Origin: Shewanellaceae bacterium UBA2521
Lineage (GTDB): Bacteria; Pseudomonadota; Gammaproteobacteria; Enterobacterales; Shewanellaceae
DNA: 29,698 bases
Direction: 5' to 3'
Assembly: GCA_002341165.1 (NCBI GenBank)
Contig: DDNL01000056.1
Span: forward strand, 1-29,698
Shown here piece after piece: positions 8,843 through 16,950 of the stretch (positions are counted from its first letter, which is position 1; each line of letters begins with the position of its first letter). Position numbers and translations under genes: made by a program. The notes beneath the pieces were generated by a model. The model was not told the origin of the DNA and ran no database searches. It was given only the letters and a program-made list of their open reading frames with translations.

Positions 8843-8963
8843 TCAGTTACCTAAAGAGTCAAATTGATTTGGATATTTATCCAAAGTATAGACCTATTTC
8901 ATAAAAGGAAAAAGCGAGAAAGGATATGGAATCATAGTTCCTTAGTCAGAAAGCTTGAATAAA

Positions 8964-10217
8964 CTAACGTAAACTTGTAGGAAAGTACTCTACCCAGACT
9001 TTATCACCTGGCTTTAATGCTTGATGAGGTGTTGGAAGAATAATAAAGCAGTTTGACTCAGCAAAAGATGTTAAAGTCAGCTCATCTTGCATAGCATGCG
9101 CATGCACTTGTAATTCACCTTGTGCATCTGAAGCACAAAAACCACGCAAATAATTTACTTTATGACTTTTTTTCTCAATCGGTTGCGTCAGAGTTGCTAA
9201 AAATCGTACCGATTCAGACACATCAATACCTGACAACTTATCGAGCATAGGGATCACAAGCTGACAATAAGACATCAAGCTTGATGCAGGGTGACTCGGC
9301 AAACCACAAAATAAAGTTTGACGGCCTGCGTGGGATTCTAATTTACCAAACATTAACGACTTGCCATGTTGTAATTTAATTTGCCAAGACGACATCTTAT
9401 ATTGCTTTTTCAAAACACGTTTCATGTATTGAATGTTTTCTTCCGACATCGCACCCGACAACAAAATTAAATCCGACTTCACCGCTGCCTCTTGCATCAT
9501 CACGGTCAGCGCAGCATAGTCATCCGAGATGGTTGCCGAATCAATCAGTTCTGCTTGCGAACTGGCTAGAAGCGCGGAAAGCATATAACGGTTCGAATCA
9601 AATCTTTGACCTTTGTTTAACTCAGCGCCCGCTGAACGTAAATCGTCACCAATAGAGAGCAGCGACACACGCGCCTTTCTGAAAATCCGCACATAATGAA
9701 CGCCTGCGCTCGATAACAAACCAATATCGGCAACACTAATACGCTTGCCTTGAGAAAATAAACTGCTGTTGGCTTTGATCTCTTCACCACGTTCACGCAC
9801 ATACTGACCTTGCGCTTCTACGTGACCTAAATTTAATCCTGTTTCAAGCACTTCAACGAGCGACTGCTTCTGTACTGTGTCGCACCTTTGTGGCAAAGGC
9901 GAGCCCATCACGACAAACATGCATTCACCTTCATCACAGGTTGGAACTTTGCCGCTTTTGGGAGAAACAGTCGATTCAATCAACTTAAAAGATTTGTTCA
10001 ACGCCAAATCAGCATAACAAAAAGCAATACCATCTACAGAAGCTTGATGAAAAGGAGGAGAGTCCGTGGTACTTTTTAAATCTTGTGCCAAAACACGCGA
10101 TACCGATTCAGAAATATCAACGCGCTCTGTTTCATCTATGGTGTAAGCACTTGAAAGCATTTTCTTCAGTGCATCAGCCACGCTTAACTGTGATAACTTG
10201 CGCTCAGGCGCTTCCAT
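8964..10217 (-). CDS. MoeA-like molybdopterin molybdenumtransferase, active site eroded
   Basis: 417 aa, full MoeA length with all domains. MoeA inserts molybdate into adenylylated molybdopterin. The fold is clear: VDGIA (61-65) for MDGYA, SIGDDL (188-193) for STGDEL, GLPSHPAS (305-312) for GLPGNPVS, and a complete C-terminal beta domain with NCFIILP. Several conserved acidic or glycine positions differ: SGGVSVG-ExD is SGAMSEENIQ at 254-263, replacing the usual Asp by Gln, and RRGED is RERGEE. With no other moa, mob or moe gene nearby, this is probably a divergent paralogue with changed or lost activity. ATG at 10217 follows a GGGGA-like site. Comparison with E. coli MoeA is from memory. Confidence 0.8.
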   Translation of the reverse strand: MEAPERKLSQLSVADALKKMLSSAYTIDETERVDISESVSRVLAQDLKSTTDSPPFHQASVDGIAFCYADLALNKSFKLIESTVSPKSGKVPTCDEGECMFVVMGSPLPQRCDTVQKQSLVEVLETGLNLGHVEAQGQYVRERGEEIKANSSLFSQGKRISVADIGLLSSAGVHYVRIFRKARVSLLSIGDDLRSAGAELNKGQRFDSNRYMLSALLASSQAELIDSATISDDYAALTVMMQEAAVKSDLILLSGAMSEENIQYMKRVLKKQYKMSSWQIKLQHGKSLMFGKLESHAGRQTLFCGLPSHPASSLMSYCQLVIPMLDKLSGIDVSESVRFLATLTQPIEKKSHKVNYLRGFCASDAQGELQVHAHAMQDELTLTSFAESNCFIILPTPHQALKPGDKVWVEYFPTSLR

Positions 10218-10314
10218 AAAACATCCCCAATCTGATCGACATCTTATCAGTATGATCTACACTGGTTGATCTGGTTTAAATGTTTCACTTAACTTTAAAA
10301 GCTGCATTCAAACA

Positions 10315-10980
10315 CTATGCCAGTTGCCAGTGATGTGTGTGCCAAGCTTGCTTTTGTCCAGCCTCGGCCAACTTATCGCAAGGGTTGATCATATGTACAA
10401 CATCGGCATATTCACATAAAGGTAAATCATTAAAAGAGTCGGTATAAAAAATAATTTCGTCAAAGCGCAGATTACGCTCTTTTAACCAAGATTCAAGCCG
10501 AGTCACTTTTCCTTCTCTAAAGCTCATTTCACCTAAAATCTCTGGCGTGTAGCAATTGTTTTTTTCAACCAAATCAATACCCAGCGCATCCTCCACTCCC
10601 ATTCTCTTACCTATAGGCTGCACAATAAACGAAACCGAAGCTGAAATAATAAGCATAGGCGTACCTGCTTGTGTGAGCTGCTTAATCAAAGCTTGTGCTT
10701 GAGGATACATCACAGGCTCTATTCTTTCGGTAATATACTCCTCAACCCATTGTTGAATTTGCGCAATAGAGATGTGCGCTAAAGGCGCCAAAGAGAAACG
10801 CAAATAAGCAGGCATATCTAAACGACCATGAGCGTATTCTTTACCAAAGTCTGCTGCCTGCTCTAAAAAGTTTGCTTGCTTGATAATCTTTTTTTCAACT
10901 AAAAAATCCAGCCACAACGAGCCAGAATCTCGCCCAATCAAGGTATCGTCTAAGTCAAAAACAACCAGTTGATGCGTCAT
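10315..10980 (-). CDS. HAD-superfamily (IB, SerB-like) phosphatase
   Basis: 221 aa. Motif I FDLDDTL puts the nucleophile at D9 and the acid/base at D11; motif II is LIISAS in the middle; motif IV is YTDSFNDLPL near the C-terminus, with the DSxxD pattern of subfamily IB (phosphoserine phosphatase and CicA-like). The large helical insert between motifs I and II (QAADFGKEYAHGRLDMPAYL) is a type-C1 cap that covers the substrate. The substrate is a small phosphate ester but cannot be named. The ATG at 10980 has GGGAG 6 bases upstream. It lies 53 bases after the phosphatase-fold gene at 11034 and may be co-transcribed with it. Confidence 0.88.
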   Translation of the reverse strand: MTHQLVVFDLDDTLIGRDSGSLWLDFLVEKKIIKQANFLEQAADFGKEYAHGRLDMPAYLRFSLAPLAHISIAQIQQWVEEYITERIEPVMYPQAQALIKQLTQAGTPMLIISASVSFIVQPIGKRMGVEDALGIDLVEKNNCYTPEILGEMSFREGKVTRLESWLKERNLRFDEIIFYTDSFNDLPLCEYADVVHMINPCDKLAEAGQKQAWHTHHWQLA

Positions 10981-11033
10981 ACAATCTCCCTTTTAGTTCT
11001 AGTTATTGTTGCAGCAAACATGAACACTAACAT

Positions 11034-11816
11034 TTAGTCTACGCCAAGCTGATGACAAATGAGACCACAAATATCGACTTGCTTCAATGTAGCCAAAGAA
11101 GCAATACTTTTCATGTGCCATGCACCGCCTAATAAAAATAAAGGCACTTCGCGCTCTTGTGCCGATAAACCGCCGTGCTCACAATCAATATGCATACCAT
11201 GATCACTGGTGACCATCACTTGATAACCTTGAGCCAACCAAGTGGGAATATAACGTGCCAATAAACCATCGGCAGCGCGGGTAGAACTACGATAAGCTTT
11301 AGAGTTTAAACCTTCTTGATGTCCTGCGTCATCAATATTCATCGAGTGGACTAATAAGAAATCAGGGCGATAGCGTAAGCGTAATGCTTCTGCATCAACA
11401 AAAACATGACTGTCTGGATAATGATCAACATGATAAAAGCAACCGTGTTGAATATTCAATTTTTTATTATGAGTAAATCTGTCACGAGCAGCCTTGTAAG
11501 GCGCACGGTTATACAACTCACTCATCCAATGATAAGCCGCTGCAGCAGTAGTGAGCCCAGCCTCTTTGGCACGACTAAAAATACTAGGATATTGAGACAA
11601 GCGCACCACATCATTATGCATAATGCCGCTTTCAATAGGTGTTTTGCCTGTTAAAATGCATTCGTATAAAGGACGAGATAGAGAAGGAATTTCGGATTGA
11701 ACGCGATACAAAGTCGCTTTTTTGGCTTTCACAAGACCTTGCATATATCCCATACAAGCTTGCGCCACTTGAAAATTTAAGCCATCTAACACCACTAAAA
11801 TTACTTTAGACTGCAT
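11034..11816 (-). CDS. Alkaline-phosphatase-superfamily (type I phosphodiesterase-like) enzyme
   Basis: 260 aa from the ATG at 11816; a TTG at 11831 would add five residues and neither start has a good ribosome site. The N-terminal VILVVLDGLNF supplies the first metal-binding Asp; SEIPSLSRPLYECILTGKTP holds the likely Ser nucleophile and the TG turn; NIDDAGHQEG and TSDHGMH provide the remaining metal ligands. This order is that of the two-zinc nucleotide pyrophosphatase/phosphodiesterase and phosphopentomutase fold. There is no signal peptide, so it acts in the cytoplasm. The substrate is not identifiable. It sits upstream of the HAD phosphatase gene. Confidence 0.85.
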   Translation of the reverse strand: MQSKVILVVLDGLNFQVAQACMGYMQGLVKAKKATLYRVQSEIPSLSRPLYECILTGKTPIESGIMHNDVVRLSQYPSIFSRAKEAGLTTAAAAYHWMSELYNRAPYKAARDRFTHNKKLNIQHGCFYHVDHYPDSHVFVDAEALRLRYRPDFLLVHSMNIDDAGHQEGLNSKAYRSSTRAADGLLARYIPTWLAQGYQVMVTSDHGMHIDCEHGGLSAQEREVPLFLLGGAWHMKSIASLATLKQVDICGLICHQLGVD

Positions 11817-11915
11817 GATGCCCAACAACAATAATCACTTCACCTTAATTCTAGGTTTAGTTGAAAAAACGCAGTTCAGCAAGTATGCAGTCCCAGCTCA
11901 AAAAGCAGCACAAAC

Positions 11916-11947
11916 AAAAAAACACCTTCATAAATAAGGTGTTTTTT
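11916..11947. terminator. Bidirectional Rho-independent terminator after rpmG
   Basis: AACACCTT (11921-11928) pairs with AAGGTGTT (11936-11943) around a 7-base loop, with an A run on the left and a T run on the right. It lies 30 bases past the rpmG stop, before the next minus-strand gene, so it should end the rpmB-rpmG transcript. Confidence 0.85.
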
Positions 11948-11976
11948 CATTTTAACGCCAAAGAAGTGTGCTCAAA

Positions 11977-12141
11977 TTATTTGATTTTCGCTTCTTTATA
12001 AAGAACGTGCTTACGAATAGTTGGGTCGAACTTCTTCAGCTCTAACTTACCAGGCATTGTTCTTTTGTTCTTGTCTGTTGTATAAAAGTGGCCTGTTTTA
12101 GCAGTAGAGACCAATTTAATTTTTTCGCGAATACCAGCCAT
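11977..12141 (-). CDS. rpmG: 50S ribosomal protein L33
   Basis: 54 aa beginning MAGIREKIKLVSTAKTGHFY and ending KHVLYKEAKIK, the typical short cysteine-free L33 of Gammaproteobacteria (zinc-independent form). It binds 23S rRNA near the E site of the 50S subunit. It starts 10 bases after the rpmB stop, the universal rpmB-rpmG order, and shares its promoter. It is followed by a strong terminator. Confidence 0.97.
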   Translation of the reverse strand: MAGIREKIKLVSTAKTGHFYTTDKNKRTMPGKLELKKFDPTIRKHVLYKEAKIK

Positions 12142-12151
12142 GACTTATCTC

Positions 12152-12388
12152 CTAAACCTTCTCGCCGCGTGCACGCACGTCAGCTAGGACTGCATCGATA
12201 CCATTTTTATCGATAATACGCATACCTTTCGTAGAAAGGCGTAATTTTACAAAGCGGTTCTCGCTTTCAACCCAAAAACGATGGGTGTGTAGATTCGGTA
12301 AAAAACGACGTTTTGTCGCATTTCTAGCGTGTGAACGGTTGTTTCCCGTCACTGGACGCTTACCTGTAACTTGACATACTCTAGACAT
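12152..12388 (-). CDS. rpmB: 50S ribosomal protein L28
   Basis: 78 aa from the ATG at 12388 (MSRVCQVTGKRPVTGNNRSH), with GGAG 8 bases upstream; a GTG two codons earlier is open but is not the family start. The protein has the characteristic GNNRSHARNATKRRFLPNLH and WVESENRFVKLRLSTKGMR segments of L28. It is the first gene of rpmB-rpmG, behind a strong promoter and a leader of roughly 90 bases. Confidence 0.97.
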   Translation of the reverse strand: MSRVCQVTGKRPVTGNNRSHARNATKRRFLPNLHTHRFWVESENRFVKLRLSTKGMRIIDKNGIDAVLADVRARGEKV

Positions 12389-12485
12389 GTACACGTCTCC
12401 AACAAACTATTTTACGCTCGAGCTCGATGCAATGAATTTCATATGCCATAACCCGAAGCAATTTATTTATCTCTAAAAGGCGCAT

Positions 12486-12514
12486 TTTATACCGAATTTT
12501 AGGTAAAAGATCAA
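12486..12514 (-). promoter_or_regulatory. Sigma-70 promoter of rpmB-rpmG
   Basis: On the minus strand TTGATC (12509-12514) and TATAAA (12486-12491) are separated by exactly 17 bases, and TATAAAATGCGCC resembles promoters of ribosomal protein genes with a GC-rich discriminator, suggesting growth-rate and ppGpp control. Confidence 0.8.
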
Positions 12515-12522
12515 GTAAAATC

Positions 12523-13173
12523 TTATCTAATCCACCCTCTTTCTGCAAAAGAGCAAATTTGAGTCTCTCCAACGACGATATGATCCAAAACGCGTACGTC
12601 AATTAGCTTCAATGTCTTCACTAAACGCTCTGTAATTACTTTATCTGCATGGCTGGGTTCACATAATCCAGATGGATGATTGTGTACCAAAATCACCGCA
12701 GCGGCATTGATCTCTAAAACAATTTTAACCACTTCACGAGGATAAATCGCTGCTGTATTTAAAGTACCTTGTGACACTTGATGAAAGCGCATCACTCGAT
12801 GCTGGGTATCTAATAACAACAAAGCAAACACCTCATAAGGCATATCCGATAATTCAGCCAACAAGTACTGCCGTGTAAGCTGAGGCGATGTAAGAGCATG
12901 GCTACGCTTTAACCGCTCAAGACTGGCTCGACGGCACACCTCTTGCGCCAAATACAAAGGTATAGGCGCTCTTTTTAAGCTTTGCGATAACGCTGAAAAA
13001 GGCGCACGTAAAACACCTCGCAGACCGCCATATTCTCGGTGTACTTGCTCTACATCAGTAAGCAGCTTTGCGCTACACCTTTGATGCTGTAATAAATAAG
13101 CTAGTAACTCAATATCTGAACAGCTCAATACTTCTTGCTGGCTTTTCGGATAAGAGTTCAAACATGAAACCAT
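12523..13173 (-). CDS. radC: RadC-family JAB-domain protein
   Basis: 216 aa from the ATG at 13173, which has GGGAG about 6 bases upstream; an open TTG at 13191 is less likely. The N-terminal half has helix-hairpin-helix character (LLAYLLQHQ, GGLRGVLRAP). The C-terminal half is a JAB/MPN metalloprotease-like domain: EVFALLLLDTQHRV, then AAAVILVHNHPSG followed by Ser and Asp (EPSHADKVIT) in the HxHx7Sx2D metal-site pattern. RadC is not needed for DNA repair in E. coli despite its name; its true role is unsettled. It lies upstream of rpmB on the same strand, its usual position. Confidence 0.93.
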   Translation of the reverse strand: MVSCLNSYPKSQQEVLSCSDIELLAYLLQHQRCSAKLLTDVEQVHREYGGLRGVLRAPFSALSQSLKRAPIPLYLAQEVCRRASLERLKRSHALTSPQLTRQYLLAELSDMPYEVFALLLLDTQHRVMRFHQVSQGTLNTAAIYPREVVKIVLEINAAAVILVHNHPSGLCEPSHADKVITERLVKTLKLIDVRVLDHIVVGETQICSFAERGWIR

Positions 13174-13400
13174 GATGCACTCCCTACACAATCTATGTCT
13201 GAAGTATGCATCAAGGCTCCATATAACATAAAGTACGAATCAAGCAAAAATAAGGTTAAACTATCTATTTGAGTAAGCATTTGTCTCTCAGCGCAGGCAT
13301 CGATGGTTAAATTCAGCCAAGAGCCACCGCACAGAACAACGACTCTATATAATAAAGCATTGTCAACTTGCCAAAGTAGCCCGCAACATACAGATTCTCT

Positions 13401-13429
13401 TTTTATTTTGCGGTAAATCCTGATATGCT
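13401..13429 (+). promoter_or_regulatory. Probable dut promoter, extended -10
   Basis: TGATATGCT (13421-13429) is an extended -10 element; a weak TTTTAT (13401-13406) lies 17 bases before its TATGCT. It would start transcription about 30 bases before the dut ATG. Confidence 0.45.
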
Positions 13430-13467
13430 AACCACCTTAAAATTCTTTTTAATTGGCACTCAAGACT

Positions 13468-13926
13468 ATGAAACAAGCTATCCATATCAAAATTTTAGAT
13501 GACCGTATTGGCACACAATACCCTCTTCCAGATTATGCGACGCCTGGCTCTGCTGGCATGGATTTACGCGCATTGTTATCAGAGCCGCTCACATTGCAAC
13601 CCGGTGAAACCCAGCTTATTCCTACAGGCATTGCCATTCATATCGGCGATCCTCAACTTGCAGCAACTATTTTGCCGCGCTCAGGCTTGGGTCATAAACA
13701 CGGTATTGTGCTGGGCAACCTTGTTGGCTTAATCGATTCCGATTACCAAGGCCAACTCATGGTCTCTTGCTGGAATAGAGGCAACACACCTTTCACTATC
13801 GATATAGGTGAGCGCATTGCGCAATTGGTCTTTGTGCCTGTTGTCCAAGCACAACTTAAAATTGTGGAGTCTTTTGAAGACACAGAACGTGGAGAAGGTG
13901 GGTTCGGCCATTCAGGCACCAAATAA
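13468..13926 (+). CDS. dut: Deoxyuridine 5'-triphosphate nucleotidohydrolase (dUTPase)
   Basis: 152 aa, trimeric dUTPase length. Motif I AGMDLRA, motif II PRSGLGHKHG, motif III GLIDSDYQGQLMVSCWNRG, motif IV GERIAQLVFVPV and the C-terminal P-loop-like motif V RGEGGFGHSG are all present. It hydrolyses dUTP to dUMP, keeping uracil out of DNA and feeding thymidylate synthesis. The ATG at 13468 is chosen over a TTG at 13453 because MKQAIHIKILD is the usual family start, although no good ribosome site is seen. In many gammaproteobacteria coaBC precedes dut; here radC is the direct divergent neighbour. Confidence 0.96.
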   Translation: MKQAIHIKILDDRIGTQYPLPDYATPGSAGMDLRALLSEPLTLQPGETQLIPTGIAIHIGDPQLAATILPRSGLGHKHGIVLGNLVGLIDSDYQGQLMVSCWNRGNTPFTIDIGERIAQLVFVPVVQAQLKIVESFEDTERGEGGFGHSGTK

Positions 13927-13959
13927 ATAAACAACAACCTCACTCTTTTTCTAATTCTA

Positions 13960-13985
13960 AGCTGTCTGCAATCCAGCAGACAGCT
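13960..13985. terminator. Perfect hairpin after dut, possible terminator
   Basis: AGCTGTCTGC and GCAGACAGCT form a perfect 10-bp stem around AATCCA, 33 bases after the dut stop. There is no T run after it, so termination would be weak or Rho-assisted; it could instead be a recombination or protein-binding site. Confidence 0.5.
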
Positions 13986-13990
13986 CCACC

Positions 13991-14020
13991 AACACAAACC
14001 AACAGAAACCAACAGAAACC
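13991..14020. repeat. Three tandem 10-mers
   Basis: AACACAAACC, AACAGAAACC and AACAGAAACC follow one another directly, just beyond the dut hairpin. Too short for a CRISPR or a satellite; possibly a slippage product or part of an integration junction. Confidence 0.6.
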
Positions 14021-14411
14021 CATTCATGATGCACCGTAACTTCTCTGCAATACATGCTTCTCCTTATTCGCTCTATTACTAATGCTTCTGCAAATAAACA
14101 AGATACATTCTTGCCTATAACCGAATCGCTTCGATTGAGGTATACCTTTTTTGGAGTGGTGAGATATATAAATATATCAAAATATTTGATTGTGCAAAGC
14201 AGGATCAACCATTCCTGTCAAAAACAGTTATCGAAATTTAAGCTATTAAAAAGTGGTTGATTTTGGTTATCGAGATGGTAGTTTATTGACCAGACAGATG
14301 GACATACCGATATTGCAGTGTGTTACTAAACATTTTTACTTATATCAATAGCTTCTGTCATAGTAAGTGCATTGTTACTTTAATCTAAAAATTTATCATA
14401 AAGGATATATG

Positions 14412-16142
14412 ATGAGTCAAAACAACAATATAACACTCTTAAATCAAATCATTTCTCAAGACTTAACTAGCAACTACCAAGACCCTTCGCACGAAGATAG
14501 AGCAGAACACTTCGCAACATATACTACATCGTTGGTATTGAAAGATTATGAACTTTCACATGAAGAGATAGAAAAAGGTTGTTGTGATGGATCAAGAGAT
14601 GGAGGAATAGATTTCATATACTTATTAGTTAATGGCCGACTTATAGATCGAGATGAAACTGAAATATACTTGAATGAAGAAAAAAAGATCCGAAGCAATA
14701 TTGTGATTGACTTTATTATTATACAAAATAAGAATACTAATTCATTTAAGGAAGATGCAATATTAAAGCTTACAAAAGTTAGCAAAGACCTTTTAAACTG
14801 GAATGAAGATGAAAAAACTCCTATAGATAGATATAATAACGCTGTTATAGACCAGTTCAAAAACTTAGAAAAAACATTTAAAGCGTTTTTATCATATAAA
14901 CCTTTACTTAAAATAAAGTACTTTTATATTACAAAAGGTGAGCAGCCAAGCTCTAATGTCTTATCACTTATCGATGATCTCAAGAAAGAAATAACTTCAT
15001 TTATGGTAAATACATTTGTTGAGTTTCATAGTATTGGATGTAAAGAATTAATGAGTCTTTACTATAAAAAAAATAATGACAACTTTTCCCTTAAACTGAC
15101 AGAAAATCCTTTATCCTCTCAAGGAAAAGTTTTTATTGCACTTGCAAATCTTAAAGATTATTTCACTTTTATAACTGATTCAGAACAAAAGCTTATCAAG
15201 CATATATTTGAATCAAATGTAAGAGATTATCAGGGATCTACTAATGTTAATAAAAACATTAGCTCTACACTTGAAAGAACTAATGGTAAGGAGGACTTTT
15301 GGTGGTTAAATAATGGAGTTACTATTCTTGCAAATGAAGCTTCCGCTCCTGGAGGAAAAGAGTTATCCATTACAAACCCTGAAATTGTAAACGGCTTACA
15401 AACCACAAATGAAATTTATAATTACTTTAAAAAAAATAAGACAGCTGATGAGGGCAGAAATATTCTCGTTAGAGTCATTGTTCCACAGGAAGAAGAATCC
15501 AGATCCAAAATTATTAAAGCAACAAATAGTCAGACTATATTACCTCATGCATCGCTAAGAGCAACTGATACAATCCACAGAGATATAGAAGAATATCTTA
15601 AACCACATAACTTATTTTATGATAGACGTAAGAATTACCACAAACTTAATGGTAAAAAAAGTGCCGAAATTGTTAGCTTGCCATTTTTGGCACAATGTTT
15701 AACATCTATCACAATGCAGAAACCGCAATATGCACGAGCAAAACCATCTACTTTACTAATAGACGATAAAAGCTATGAAATACTATATTCACCAAAAAAT
15801 GATCTTATGTCTTATCTCGTAGCAGCTTCTATTGGAAAAAAAACAGAAGTATTTCTAAGGAATATCAAATATGAAGGCTTAACAACTGGAATAAAAGGAA
15901 ATGTCAAGTTCTACATTATTTATCTGATATCTGTAACTTTAACTAAAACAGATAAACCTAAATTTACTGACCTCCGTCAAATACAAATTTCTGATATATC
16001 AAAGGAAGTAATTCAATCTAGTTTTGATACAGCCTATAAAGTTTATGAAGAAAATGTTAATGAGGGAAGAAATGGAGACCGATTCGCCAAAAGTAATGAC
16101 TTTATGGCTAAGCTAGATGAAGAAATTAAGAAAAATTATTAA
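14412..16142 (+). CDS. AIPR-family abortive-infection protein with probable N-terminal nuclease region
   Basis: 576 aa from the ATG at 14412, which has AAGGA 6 bases upstream; an adjoining ATG at 14409 and one at 14367 are also in frame. The N-terminal region has GSRDGGIDFIYLLVNG (Asp about 67), followed some 25 residues later by IDFIIIQNKN with Q-x-K, the D...(E/Q)xK order of PD-(D/E)xK nucleases. The middle has FWWLNNGVTILANE and NPEIVNGLQTTNEIY, then ATNSQTILPHASLRATD, which identify the AIPR domain first described from abortive-infection phage resistance proteins. A cytoplasmic DNA-targeting defence effector is likely. It is a single plus-strand gene facing the HEPN genes across the ~80-bp repeat. 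Very Lys/Asn-rich, unlike the core genes. Confidence 0.85.
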   Translation: MSQNNNITLLNQIISQDLTSNYQDPSHEDRAEHFATYTTSLVLKDYELSHEEIEKGCCDGSRDGGIDFIYLLVNGRLIDRDETEIYLNEEKKIRSNIVIDFIIIQNKNTNSFKEDAILKLTKVSKDLLNWNEDEKTPIDRYNNAVIDQFKNLEKTFKAFLSYKPLLKIKYFYITKGEQPSSNVLSLIDDLKKEITSFMVNTFVEFHSIGCKELMSLYYKKNNDNFSLKLTENPLSSQGKVFIALANLKDYFTFITDSEQKLIKHIFESNVRDYQGSTNVNKNISSTLERTNGKEDFWWLNNGVTILANEASAPGGKELSITNPEIVNGLQTTNEIYNYFKKNKTADEGRNILVRVIVPQEEESRSKIIKATNSQTILPHASLRATDTIHRDIEEYLKPHNLFYDRRKNYHKLNGKKSAEIVSLPFLAQCLTSITMQKPQYARAKPSTLLIDDKSYEILYSPKNDLMSYLVAASIGKKTEVFLRNIKYEGLTTGIKGNVKFYIIYLISVTLTKTDKPKFTDLRQIQISDISKEVIQSSFDTAYKVYEENVNEGRNGDRFAKSNDFMAKLDEEIKKNY

Positions 16143-16177
16143 CTTATAAATACCCATAAGATGTTTTGATTGAAAAG

Positions 16178-16261
16178 TATTCATAGACACCTATCAGATT
16201 GTTTTATAAATAATTTTTATCCACCAAACTTAAATCAATCTTTTTGGGCTGGGTGTCTTGT
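16178..16261 (+). repeat. Dispersed ~80-bp palindromic repeat, copy A
   Basis: Begins TATTCATAGACACC and ends GGGTGTCTTGT, so the outer arms AGACACC/GGTGTCT pair. Inner arms AGATTG (16197-16202 region) and CAATCT also pair. The right half contains AAACTTAAATCAATCTTTTT. It lies in the convergent gap between the AIPR gene and the HEPN-like gene and ends 2 bases from the latter's stop codon. It closely matches copy B at 23383-23464. Confidence 0.8.
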
Positions 16262-16263
16262 CT

Positions 16264-16770
16264 TTATTTTATTTCAAGACTTTGAATATACTCAATGAGC
16301 TGTCCTGCGAATATTATATATGAAATTGCATCTGATGTATTAATATCAACTTCTTGGCCATGCGCAATTTCATTTCTTATTTCACGAAGTTTTATTAAAC
16401 GATGAGCTTTATCTTTAGGTAAGATATCCGCTCCAAGTAAAGCTGAACAAGGACTAACTCGTAAACTTTTTGATGTTATCCCTAACTTTTTTTCAATAGT
16501 GTCAGATAGTTTAATCCATGCATCAAAAACAGCCCACTTAGAATCAATTGCAGCATACTCATATTTTTTTGATTTTTCTTTTATATCTTTGGGCAAAGGT
16601 GTTTCGGCTTTAATTTTATTTACCGCTTCATGACATTTAAACTCTACGTCCTTATATTTAAAAGAAGATATGTTATTCTTCAATGAATAGACTACAAAGA
16701 CTGCGACAATGGGCCACATAATAGATTCGATTAATTCTGAATAAGCGCTAATTAATTCTGATGAAATCAT
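16264..16770 (-). CDS. Membrane-anchored HEPN-like protein
   Basis: 168 aa. Residues about 15-30 (ESIMWPIVAVFVVYSL) form one transmembrane segment near the N-terminus; the remaining 135 residues are charged, helical and probably cytoplasmic. Near the C-terminus REIRNEIAHGQEV gives R132-x4-H137, the R-x4-H ribonuclease signature of HEPN domains, in a helix followed by another hydrophobic helix, as expected for that fold. Other than this motif nothing identifies the protein, and an inactive HEPN or a chance match is possible. The ATG at 16770 has AAAGG 7 bases upstream. It is a single gene bounded by copies of the ~80-bp repeat, with a duplicate of its start region at 16916-16947. Confidence 0.65.
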   Translation of the reverse strand: MISSELISAYSELIESIMWPIVAVFVVYSLKNNISSFKYKDVEFKCHEAVNKIKAETPLPKDIKEKSKKYEYAAIDSKWAVFDAWIKLSDTIEKKLGITSKSLRVSPCSALLGADILPKDKAHRLIKLREIRNEIAHGQEVDINTSDAISYIIFAGQLIEYIQSLEIK

Positions 16771-16827
16771 GTTTAAACCTTTTTTTTAAAAGTATTCTAG
16801 ATATTAATATCAAAATCGATAAAAAAG

Positions 16828-16907
16828 CCAAGACAACCATTATATTACTTAATAGCAAGGTTCTCTTCAGTAAACCTAAATCAATCTATTTTTCTTGGGT
16901 GTCTTGT
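16828..16907 (+). repeat. Dispersed ~80-bp palindromic repeat, copy C
   Basis: Left arm CCAAGACAACC (from 16828), right half AAACCTAAATCAATCTATTTTT and right arm GGGTGTCTTGT (ending 16907). Same length and layout as copy A; the inner left half is diverged. Its right end lies 6 bases from the stop codon of the MISPE stub. Confidence 0.7.
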
Positions 16908-16915
16908 ATTTATTC

Positions 16916-16947
16916 ATTCCGGTGAAATCATACTTAAACCTTTTTTT
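16916..16947 (-). repeat. Duplicated gene start (stub) of the membrane HEPN gene
   Basis: Matches 16755-16786, the ribosome site and first codons of the HEPN-like gene, with 4 differences in 32 bases. On the minus strand it reads AAAAAAAGGT, ATG at 16931, then M-I-S-P-E and a stop at 16914. It sits between repeat copies C and D, so it looks like a whole gene unit reduced to its start. Confidence 0.65.
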
Positions 16948-16950
16948 ATC

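Larger units (their letters stand above)
13927..14411. other. Core-island junction, no gene
   Basis: 485 bases between dut and the AIPR gene. It contains a 10-bp-stem hairpin and three tandem 10-mers (listed separately), then AT-rich sequence with no credible reading frame. Base composition drops after about 14,030, so this is the left edge of the accessory region. No tRNA or integrase gene is seen. Confidence 0.6.
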
